A stretch of DNA of 64,000 bases from a bacterium. GTDB lineage: Bacteria > Zhuqueibacterota > Zhuqueibacteria > Residuimicrobiales > Residuimicrobiaceae. The stretch spans positions 299,991 to 363,990 of the forward strand of contig JAKQNR010000006.1 in assembly GCA_029565685.1 (NCBI GenBank), written 5' to 3'. Made by a program: the position numbers and the translations under genes. Positions 17,481 to 26,200 of this stretch are shown piece by piece; position 1 is the stretch's first letter, and every line of letters begins with the position of its first letter. The notes below the pieces were generated by a model that saw only the letters and a list, made by a program, of their open reading frames with translations, did no database searches and was not told the DNA's origin.

Positions 17481-19154
17481 ATGCAAAAAATCGTCGAATG
17501 CGTTCCCAATTTCAGTGAAGGTCGGGATCAGACAAAAATCGAACAGATTGCCGCAGCGATCCGCTCCGTGGACGGCGTACAGCTGCTGGACATCGATCCG
17601 GGCAAGGACACGAACCGAACGGTGATGACCTTGGTCGGCGATCCGCAGGGCATTATGGAAGCGGCGTTTCAGGCGATCGCCAAGGCCGCCGAACTCATCG
17701 ATATGAGCACACATCGAGGGGCGCACCCGCGGTTGGGCGCCACCGATGTGTGCCCGTTCATTCCGGTTTCCGGAATCACCATGGACGAATGCAGTGAGCT
17801 GGCAAGACGGCTGGGCAAGCGGGTTGGAGAAGAGCTCGACATTCCGGTTTATTTGTACGAAAAAGCTGCGGTCAGGCCGGAACGAAGCAATCTCGCCGAC
17901 ATTCGCAGCGGTGAATATGAAGGCCTTGCACAAAAACTGCGCCATCCGGAATGGCAGCCGGATTTCGGTCCAGCGCGATTCAATCCTAAATCCGGCGCCG
18001 TTGTGATCGGCAGCCGGGAATTTCTCATCGCCTATAACGTCAATCTCAACACCCGCGATATGCGCATCGCAAACGAGATCGCCGGTCTGATCCGCGAGTC
18101 CGGCCGTCCGCAAAAAGACGATGAGGGTCGTATCCTGCGCGATGCGGACGGTGAGGCTCTGCGCATTCCCGGTATCTTTAAGGCCTGCAAGGCGGTGGGC
18201 TGGTATCTGGAGCAGTTTGGCCGCGCTCAAATATCCATCAATCTCACCGATTACCATCAAACGCCGCCTCATTTGGTGTTCGACGCATGCTGCCGTTTGG
18301 CCGAAGAGCGCGGTGTACGCGTCACCGGCAGCGAACTGGTGGGCCTGATCCCACTTCAGGCGATGCTCGAAGCGGGCCGTTACTACCTGCATAAGCAGAA
18401 AAAGAGCGCCGGCGTGACTGAAGCCGAACTGGTCCACATGGCTGTGCTTTCATTGGGGCTCGCCGATCTCGGGCCGTTTGATCCAGCGCAAAAAATCATC
18501 GACTACCGGCTTTCCGGCAAGGGGCCGCTGATCTCCATGAAACTGGATGGATTTATCGATCTCCTCTCCTCCGAGGCTCCGGCGCCCGGCGGCGGCAGCG
18601 TGGCGGCGCTGTGCGGCGCTCTGAGCTGTGCGCTTTCCAGCATGGTAGCAGCCCTGACCTATGGCAAAAAAGGGTATGAATCGGTCTATGTAGAAATGGA
18701 CGCCGTTGGCGTTCAGGCGCAACGACTCAAGGATGAATTCAGTCAGGATATCGATCGCGATACCGAGGCTTTCAACCAAGTCATGGCAGCCTGGCGTTTA
18801 CCCAAAAAAACCGTCGAGGAGATCACGGCACGAAAGCAGGCGATCGAAGAGGCGACCCGAATGGCCACGCTGGTTCCGTTGACCGTGCTGCAGCGATGCA
18901 GGCAGGCGGTTGATCTGGCCGCTGCAGTGGCTAAATCAGGCAATAAAAATTCACTGAGCGATGCGGCAGTGGCCGCGGCCACGGTGCGCGCCGCAGCCGA
19001 AGGCGCGTTTGTCAATGTTTGCATCAACCTGCCTGGCATCGCAGATGAGGTATTTAAAAACGATATACGGCAACAGGCGCAGAAAATAAAAGAGGAGACC
19101 GTGGCGCTGAGTCAGGCCCTTTTACAGGAAATCGAACAACAACTGGAAGGGTAG
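17481..19154 (+). CDS. ftcD: Bifunctional glutamate formimidoyltransferase / formimidoyl-THF cyclodeaminase
   Basis: A 557-residue two-domain enzyme. The formiminotransferase part (residues 1-~300) begins with ECVPNFSEGRD and has the catalytic-histidine segment THRGAHPRLGATD. The cyclodeaminase part (from ~residue 350) has the FIDLLSSEAPAPGGGSVAAL signature and is all-helical. It moves the formimino group of N-formimino-glutamate to tetrahydrofolate and deaminates it to methenyl-THF, the last steps of one histidine-degradation route. No other hut gene is nearby. ATG 17481 is the family-like start; the longer frame to 17208 runs inside the upstream gene. It ends the plus-strand run. Confidence 0.93.
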   Translation: MQKIVECVPNFSEGRDQTKIEQIAAAIRSVDGVQLLDIDPGKDTNRTVMTLVGDPQGIMEAAFQAIAKAAELIDMSTHRGAHPRLGATDVCPFIPVSGITMDECSELARRLGKRVGEELDIPVYLYEKAAVRPERSNLADIRSGEYEGLAQKLRHPEWQPDFGPARFNPKSGAVVIGSREFLIAYNVNLNTRDMRIANEIAGLIRESGRPQKDDEGRILRDADGEALRIPGIFKACKAVGWYLEQFGRAQISINLTDYHQTPPHLVFDACCRLAEERGVRVTGSELVGLIPLQAMLEAGRYYLHKQKKSAGVTEAELVHMAVLSLGLADLGPFDPAQKIIDYRLSGKGPLISMKLDGFIDLLSSEAPAPGGGSVAALCGALSCALSSMVAALTYGKKGYESVYVEMDAVGVQAQRLKDEFSQDIDRDTEAFNQVMAAWRLPKKTVEEITARKQAIEEATRMATLVPLTVLQRCRQAVDLAAAVAKSGNKNSLSDAAVAAATVRAAAEGAFVNVCINLPGIADEVFKNDIRQQAQKIKEETVALSQALLQEIEQQLEG

Positions 19155-19196
19155 GGCGGCCTATGCTAAAAGAAGGGATATAACAGGGGAGGCGCC

Positions 19197-19289
19197 ATGA
19201 GAAGTCGAGTTGTTCGTCGCTGGATCCTTCGGCGCTGCTGTGATTATGCAAACAGATTCAGCCATGCATGGTTTTGCGTTTTAGAATGA
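19197..19289 (+). CDS. Candidate 30-residue cationic peptide
   Basis: ATG 19197 follows AGGGGAGG with a 4-base spacer, one of the better ribosome-binding sites in the window. The frame runs 30 codons to TGA 19287-19289. The peptide is rich in arginine at the start (RSRVVRRW, LRRCC) and aromatic at the end. No family is recognised. It lies alone in the convergent gap between ftcD and the glycosidase (19155-19383), where I see no other feature. Confidence 0.25.
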   Translation: MRSRVVRRWILRRCCDYANRFSHAWFCVLE

Positions 19290-19383
19290 CAACCTCAAGG
19301 AATAATCGTTCAAAGCGCCCGCCCCCTTTCCCTAATCAACCGCGGCGATTATAGCAGTTCACTGATTCAAAACGCCGAAACCG

Positions 19384-21879
19384 CTATCGTTTTATCACAT
19401 GAAAATGGGACTGCTTTTCTGTTGGGCCGGAGAAACTGACCTGTCCAGTTGCGTCGCTCTTCAGCTTCGCCCATTCTTTGCCATTGTGCCAAACCGCATA
19501 AACCGCGTTGGGCGACAGCGTTTTCACCGTATACCTCCGCGACGACGCCGCTTTGACGGAGCTATCCCTCCAGGCCATCCGCTGGCCTGCCTGCCATTCC
19601 ACGATATCGACTTGATGCTTCTGATCGAGCCCTGAGATTTGCAAAGAAAAATCGCTTTCAGCGCCGTGATAATACCGCATTTCACGTTCTCCCCAACCGG
19701 CGGCAAAAGGCCATCGGCAGCAAATCGATTTTCCTCCACAGCGTACACGATACTCTTTGACACGCAGGTCAATGTCATAGCGCCGGCCCGCCAGCCGGTA
19801 GATCAGCTGCGTTCCGTCCAACTGGGCCGGCAAATGCGGCGCCAAATAGAGTCGGTTGTATTTCGGCTGAACCCCATAGATATCCCGATACAACCCCACA
19901 AGAGTCATCGCGTTGTTTGCCAGAATATCGTCTCCTGCTCCTGTTTGGTCCGTACGTACATAACGTTGAAACGCCAGTCCGTCACGACGGTATTGCGCGA
20001 GCAGCGTTTCAACATAGCGCAGAGCAATGGTTGGATCCACTGCCGCGTAAGAGGCCACGCCTACTTGTCCCCAGCCTAAAAAGATATCGCCGTTTTCATA
20101 ATTTGGAAACGGGAACTGCCAATCCAATCCTTCGCCTTTTTCATACGAATCGAGACAGAGGGGCCAGGCGAACAGCTTTTCCTTTTGCATTTGCTTTTCA
20201 ATGCGATCGAGGATTTTCCGTTGCCGATCAGGGTCCTCGCAAAGGCCATAGGCGATGGCCATGAAATTCACCGGCGTCACCAGATTCCGGCCGTGAATGG
20301 AATCATCCCGGTCCCGCCAATGGATGTAGCAGTGGCGCTCCTCATCCCACAGTCCGCCCTCCGTGATGCTCTGATTAAAACGGCGCTTCAATCCTGCTGC
20401 AAAAGCGCGATAGCGTTCCGCCGCGGCAGGATCCTCCAACAGCTCTTCGGCATCAGCCCAGAGCGTCAGCGCGCGGTACATCAGAGCATTGACAAAGCTG
20501 TTTTCATAAGAGGCCCAGATGATATCGATCCAATCCGATCCCCGGGCTTGCGCATGGTCATCGGTCATCATCTCTACGAGGTGATCTCCATCCTGGTCAC
20601 GGTCCAGGAGGAATTGCAAAACCTGCTCGCAGGAGCGCTTGAAAGGTCGCAACCAATCCAAATCACCGCAAAGATCGAACAACTCGACGACATTGATGAC
20701 GAAATCCGGATTGGAATCCAGCAGATAACCCCATTGGGCTTCGTAAAAGCCCAAACTGTCGCAGGTTCCGGGGATGGCGTCTTCGCAGGTGTAAGCCCAG
20801 CGCGATTTCACCCTGCCGTTCCGCTCGATGGCGTGATCCCGATAATAGCAGAGCGTCTGTTGATAGGCTTTGACATAATCATCGTCAGCGATGGCGGAGG
20901 CCAGCAAAGCGATCCACTGCTCATGTAAAACCGCCGGGCCGTAGGGCGTGCGCCAACTGTTGCTGCCATGCAGGTGGGTATCGATTACCCCGATGCGCGC
21001 TACGGTGTTGAGCAGGCTGGTGATGGCCTCCTGATCCAGGCCAACCAGGCTGCCGCGGCCATAGGCGGCCTGATAATCCAGCACGGACAAGGTGAACCGG
21101 GCAGTCATCGTCCCCGGCCAGGCCAGGATGTCGGACCAGACATCCTGGCGGTCGGTTAAAAAACGGCGACGACGGCTGTCCGCATCATATCGGCACTGGG
21201 CCTCCTGTTCACTGACGGTAAAGGCGCAAATCAACGATCCGTCCGTTTGCCGACTGAGGCGCAGGGCTGTCGGGTAGGCCGAATCGCCCTGAATACGCAA
21301 ACCGATGTTGCGTTGCTGATTCCATAAGGTCATTTTATCGACATGGACGCCATAGGTGGCTTGCGGAGTATCAAACAGTTTGAACCAGGCCACGCCGCCG
21401 TTGCCGAGCAGAGCGCCGTCCCAATCGCTCATACGATTGAAATGGAACTGCGGCATACTCGCATCACCGAACCGTTCATGGTCTGTGAAAGTGCGGCTGA
21501 TCTCCAAGATCACGCGCCCGGATTCTTGTCGCAGTCGCCAGGTCTCCATCGCCGGACCCAGACGAAACGGACCAATCTGCACTCGCCGGTTTTCTACGCG
21601 GACCGCCGGGCTTGCATCGAGCGAACCGCTGTCCCATCGCTTCCCGTCCTGCTGCAATCGCGTGGTGACGCCGCTTTCGGCCAACAAGGAATGCTTGTTC
21701 ATCGCCAGTTGGGTGATGGCACAGCCGCGCTCGTAGGATAAGACGAGGGTCATAGAATCCGTTTTGACCGTGATCCGCTTTTTCGCGGGATGGTGGATCA
21801 AGTCTGGAGAGGGATTTGCCAGGCCTATTGCAATCCAGGTCAACGTTAAGACAATCACCGAGCACAAATAGTTCTTCAT
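19384..21879 (-). CDS. Secreted six-hairpin (alpha/alpha)6 glycosidase
   Basis: An 831-residue exported protein. After a signal peptide (YLCSVIVLTLTWIAIGLA) there is a beta-rich domain (~residues 25-280) and then an (alpha/alpha)6 catalytic domain with the repeats expected of GH63/GH78/GH94-like enzymes, including LHGSNSWRTPYG, RWAYTCEDAIPG, SDWIDIIWASYEN and YENGDIFLGWGQ. A C-terminal beta domain closes the protein. The exact family and the catalytic pair are not certain; acidic residues in CEDAIPG and YENGD are candidates. ATG 21879 gives a clean signal peptide; GTG 21915 is an alternative. It begins a 16-kb block of exported minus-strand genes. Confidence 0.72.
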   Translation of the reverse strand: MKNYLCSVIVLTLTWIAIGLANPSPDLIHHPAKKRITVKTDSMTLVLSYERGCAITQLAMNKHSLLAESGVTTRLQQDGKRWDSGSLDASPAVRVENRRVQIGPFRLGPAMETWRLRQESGRVILEISRTFTDHERFGDASMPQFHFNRMSDWDGALLGNGGVAWFKLFDTPQATYGVHVDKMTLWNQQRNIGLRIQGDSAYPTALRLSRQTDGSLICAFTVSEQEAQCRYDADSRRRRFLTDRQDVWSDILAWPGTMTARFTLSVLDYQAAYGRGSLVGLDQEAITSLLNTVARIGVIDTHLHGSNSWRTPYGPAVLHEQWIALLASAIADDDYVKAYQQTLCYYRDHAIERNGRVKSRWAYTCEDAIPGTCDSLGFYEAQWGYLLDSNPDFVINVVELFDLCGDLDWLRPFKRSCEQVLQFLLDRDQDGDHLVEMMTDDHAQARGSDWIDIIWASYENSFVNALMYRALTLWADAEELLEDPAAAERYRAFAAGLKRRFNQSITEGGLWDEERHCYIHWRDRDDSIHGRNLVTPVNFMAIAYGLCEDPDRQRKILDRIEKQMQKEKLFAWPLCLDSYEKGEGLDWQFPFPNYENGDIFLGWGQVGVASYAAVDPTIALRYVETLLAQYRRDGLAFQRYVRTDQTGAGDDILANNAMTLVGLYRDIYGVQPKYNRLYLAPHLPAQLDGTQLIYRLAGRRYDIDLRVKEYRVRCGGKSICCRWPFAAGWGEREMRYYHGAESDFSLQISGLDQKHQVDIVEWQAGQRMAWRDSSVKAASSRRYTVKTLSPNAVYAVWHNGKEWAKLKSDATGQVSFSGPTEKQSHFHVIKR

Positions 21880-22010
21880 ACGCACCACAGATTCATGGTT
21901 AAAGAAGGCTTTCACGCCGCATCGTCATAGATCTCCATTGCCGACGCATTCAACGCCAAGCCCGTGCCGCCTGCAGTCTGCCAAGGTCAGCCGCAGCGCT
22001 TCTCGTCGCC

Positions 22011-23237
22011 CTATTGTTTTACCCGCCATCGCGTTCCCATCAGACAGGTCTTTTCGCCTGCCTGGTCCGGCTGATAGTACACGGTGAGGATCGAACCGTC
22101 CGGCAACTCGACAGACGCCGGATAGCCGAGATCGCCGTTGAAATTGCCCGCCAGCTTGATCTCATTGGCCACATCCCAGGTGCGGCCTTGATCATCGCTC
22201 AAACACGCATATTCGCCGAAAGCCGCTATCCTTCGACCATAGACCGTGAGCAGCTTGCCGCTTCTAAGCCGAATCAGATGCGGTGGATACCCTTGAATGG
22301 GCGTAGGCTTCATCCGCGTCCAGGTCCGGCCGCCGTCGCTGCTCTCAGCCTGGCGCAGCAAGGATTGGGAATCATCGCGCTTGGTCGTGCCCGGCGCCGG
22401 CTTGGCATGAAAACGAAACTGCGCCACAATGCGTCCATCGTTGGTTTCCACCGCGAACGGCTCATGAAATTGTTCGATCTCATCAGGCGGGGTGGGCTCG
22501 ATGTTGGTCAGAAACTGCCAGGAGCGGCCGCCGTCGCGCGATTCTTCCACCGTAACGGCGTGCTGGGTGTTTTTCCACACCGCCGAATTATTATCGCCGC
22601 CGTGGTGGCGGCCGACAAACAACAATCTGCCATCCTTGAGTAAAACCGGTCCATGATTTGCGGAACCCCGGGTGCGGACCGGCTTTTCCCAGGTAAGGCC
22701 GCCATCTGTAGAGCGCGCCGTGAAATAGCCCAACCACTCCTCTTTGACCGACGGACTGATCTTTTCATCGTGCAGCGCCCAATAGAACTCGGGCGACCCC
22801 GGCCGCAGGCTCGATCGATCTTTGATTCTGGCTGCGTAGGCCACAGAGGTGAACCAGGCGACCAGCAGATCCTGGTTTGGCAGTTCGACGATGCCGGCAT
22901 CGCGGTCGTCCAGCGGTGTGTTGCAGATGGTTCGTTCCGCGCTCCAGGTCTCCCCCCCATCCGTGCTCTTGATCATCTGTACTTTGCCCCAGGGACAGAC
23001 ATGCTCATCCCGGTCGCCGGAAAACACCGCCACCAGCTCGCCGTTCTGCCGCAGACAGATGGACGGCCAGCCGATGTACCGCCCGGGCTGTTTGCACAGC
23101 ACCTTGGTCCACAGCAGCTCGGCGCGTTTTTGCTGCACCGGTGCGCCATGCATTTCATTTACAGCGGACACGGACGGCCGAACCCAGCCGGCTGCTGCGA
23201 GCAACAGAATGACCATTACATTTTTCGATCTTTTCAT
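22011..23237 (-). CDS. Secreted sialidase-type six-bladed beta-propeller (BNR repeats)
   Basis: A 408-residue exported protein with a signal peptide (NVMVILLLAAAGWVRPSVSA). Five Asp-box motifs mark a sialidase-fold propeller: STDGGETW, STDGGLTW, SRDGGRSW, SSDGGRTW and SDDQGRTW. The RIP arginine motif of true sialidases is not clear near the start (GWPSICLRQNG), so it may be an exo-sialidase relative with another sugar specificity. ATG 23237 is selected because GGGAG lies 5 bases upstream; in-frame starts further out lack this. It is 27 bases downstream of the alpha-2-macroglobulin gene, hence probably cotranscribed. Confidence 0.85.
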   Translation of the reverse strand: MKRSKNVMVILLLAAAGWVRPSVSAVNEMHGAPVQQKRAELLWTKVLCKQPGRYIGWPSICLRQNGELVAVFSGDRDEHVCPWGKVQMIKSTDGGETWSAERTICNTPLDDRDAGIVELPNQDLLVAWFTSVAYAARIKDRSSLRPGSPEFYWALHDEKISPSVKEEWLGYFTARSTDGGLTWEKPVRTRGSANHGPVLLKDGRLLFVGRHHGGDNNSAVWKNTQHAVTVEESRDGGRSWQFLTNIEPTPPDEIEQFHEPFAVETNDGRIVAQFRFHAKPAPGTTKRDDSQSLLRQAESSDGGRTWTRMKPTPIQGYPPHLIRLRSGKLLTVYGRRIAAFGEYACLSDDQGRTWDVANEIKLAGNFNGDLGYPASVELPDGSILTVYYQPDQAGEKTCLMGTRWRVKQ

Positions 23238-23264
23238 ATGAGCTCCCATGGAATGCATTCACAC

Positions 23265-26200
23265 TCACCTTACATCGATCACTTTGCTGACCGTGCGGCC
23301 GAACACCTCAGGAGTGTACATCTCTTCCGCCTTGGTGGGCGGCGCCGTGTAACGGCCTTTGGTGACCGAACGCAAGAGATAGGAATAACTGGTCACGCCG
23401 GCCGGCAGATAGTCGGCGAACAGCAACACCCGGTCGTCATGCTTTTCCACATGGGTGAAACCGCTCCACCAATCGGTCTGCTGCTCATCAAACCGCTGCA
23501 CCGCTGCACTGACGCCGGCCAGATTCACCTGAATAGGTTCCAAGCCGGCCGGCAACGGGTCGTTCAGGACGACAAAATAACGGTCCAAGGGAGTCTCCAG
23601 GGTAAGCGTTACCCGGAACACCTGTCCGATCGGATAAGAGCCGTCCTTGAGAAAGGTCGTCTCCACCGGAGTGACGGATTTCAAAACCGCCATGCCCTGA
23701 TCCATAGGCTCTTTGAACTGAGTGGGGAAATAGCTCAGGCGCAGGCCATAGTACAGCGCACCGTCGCCGTCTTTGTTGATCTCCACATCAAAGGGCTTGG
23801 AGCCAAAAGAGGCGAGGGATTCGGTGCGCCTTTCGATATGAGTCGACCGGCCGGCAAAAAGAAACGACAGCGCCTGTCGACCCGCCAGTTTGATCTGCGC
23901 CTCGAAGCGCGGTTCTACTTTTTCATACCGCTCAAAATAGCTGGACAGCGCCTGCAGCACGTAAAAATTCTCCTGCGTATTGCTCCAGTGGCCGTCTTTG
24001 CGGTTGGTCAACAGCCAGCGCACCACGTTCTCCGCCATCGGCACGTCGGCCCCTGCTTCCAGCAGGGCCTGCAGACACTGGGCGGTGGCGCGTACATTGG
24101 TGTGAAAGATCCACACCAGGTCGCCCTCCGGCTCTTCGAAATAGGCGGTGGTCGGTGAAACGCGCAGCCGATTCATCATTTTTTGCACAAGTTCGGTTCT
24201 GCGCGTCTCCAGGGGATTGGCCGTCAGGCCCGCGTTACGCGCCGATTTGAGCATGCCGATTCGCAGTCCTACGTTGCCCTTGGGCTGATCCAGCAGCAGT
24301 TGAACCGTTCGCAACAGATAGGTCTGGCCGGTCAAGGACAGATCATCGCTGCGGGTGGTCAACTTTTCCACATAGCCCGTATCCGTTCTATCGTTCAACG
24401 CCAGCACATAAAGGATAAAACAGTCGGTGGTTTTCCAGCACAGATCATCATAGGGAAAGCTGTTACGGGACACGTCGCCGTTCAGCACCTGACGCAGATA
24501 ATCCAGGGCGCGATCCAGCATATCGTCATCGATCCGGTATCCGGCTTTTTTCGCCAGCGTCAATCCATAGGCTGCGTAGGCACTGACGAATGGCCATGAA
24601 CGGCCGTTACCCTGCCAGTAGCTGAATCCGCCGTCCTCGTTCTGAAACTTGACCAGGTCTCTCAAGACAGAGTGGACCATGGCGGCGTAGTCCTGCTCAC
24701 CGGCGGTGGGAATGGCAAAGGCTTTGACCAGATCCGCTGAGACGATGAGCGGCAGCGCTTTGGACAGCCGTTGCTCCAGACATTCATAGGGATAGGCTAA
24801 CAGATACTCTACCGCTCCGGAAAACTCGGCCATGGCCGAAGAGGCGGCGGTCATCTCCAGCGTGGTCAGCTCGCTATGCACGTCCGCCGGCGGCTGCAGT
24901 TTTTCTTTAACGCTCTGTTCCACCCGCTTATAGACAGCCGTATGCTGAGCGACAGTCGGCGCTTGAACAGTCAACGTTTTCTCCAAACCGTCGGATAGGT
25001 CGTCCAGAGTGCAACGGAATCGAAAAACCGCCTGGCCGATCCGATCAGCGACAAACGGAAACAGAACAGCGCGGCTGCCGCCGTTTTCCAGTTCAAATTC
25101 GGTTTGATTCACGCCTTTGAGGGTGATGCCGTGCGCCTCCACTTTGATCATGCCCCTGCCTTTACGGCCGGAATAGTTATGCACCACCACGCCGGCCTCG
25201 AACTGATCGCCCTTGCGGCAAAAGCGCGGCAATGCCGTTTGCAGCAGCAACGGCAGCTTGACGTTGAACTCATTGCTGGCTCTGCCGAACTTGGCGTCCA
25301 ACGTTTGGCCCACGGCCATGATTTTAAAACTGGTGAGATTGTCCGGCAGGGTGAAAGTGACCTGCGCTCGGCCGTCTGCGCCGGTCATGAGCGCGGGATT
25401 CCAGTAAGCGGCCGACTTCCAATTCCTGCGCAGATCGCTCTCCCGTTCGCCGAACTCGGCGCCGCCGCCCCCGCGCGCCTCACCTTTTTGCCCATAGTTG
25501 CGCTGCTCCACCACATGCAGACGTGTTTCTGAAGTCTCCACCGACAGCGGCTGCAGGCTGTAAAAAGAAAGATACGGGTCCGGCAGCTCATAACGAGTCA
25601 GGTTCAGAATGCCGCGATCCACCACCGCCAGCGTGACCTCCGCGGCCGCAGGCTGGCCTTTATGATCCCGGACCTCTACACTGACGGTGACCGGTTCGCC
25701 GGGGCGATACTCCTCTTGATCCGCCTTTACGGTCATCTGCAGATGTTTGCTGCCGGCATCCACGGTCAGATTGGCATAGCCGATTTTAAATGCCGGACGG
25801 CCGATGTCCTCCCCCTCTTGCGAAAAGACAAAACTGCTGCTGCGCCCATGCACCAGAACGACGGAGATGAAAGCATTAGGCAAATAGCTCTCGGTGATCG
25901 GAATTTCGATGGTCGGCGTGCTGCCCTGCAGCGACATCGCTTGCTGCCACAATATGCCTTCGCGCTCGAGGGTCACCAGCGCGCGGGCTTTTTCAAAAGG
26001 CGATTTGACCATCACCCGCGCCACCTCGCCGGGTTGATAGCGGTTTTTATCCGCCACCAGTTCGATGCGATCGTCATCCTCGCGCTCCCAGGCCACATAA
26101 CCGCCGCCGGTTGCATAAAACGACACCTCAGATACAGTTTTACGGCCTGCCGGATCTCGGCCTTCGGCACGCAGGAGATAGAACCCCGCCTGTTTGAGCG

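Noticed and set aside
22653..24158. 501-codon open frame on the plus strand
   Set aside because: It lies antisense to the sialidase-type and alpha-2-macroglobulin genes, has no ribosome-binding site or family motif, and the other strand has clear domains.
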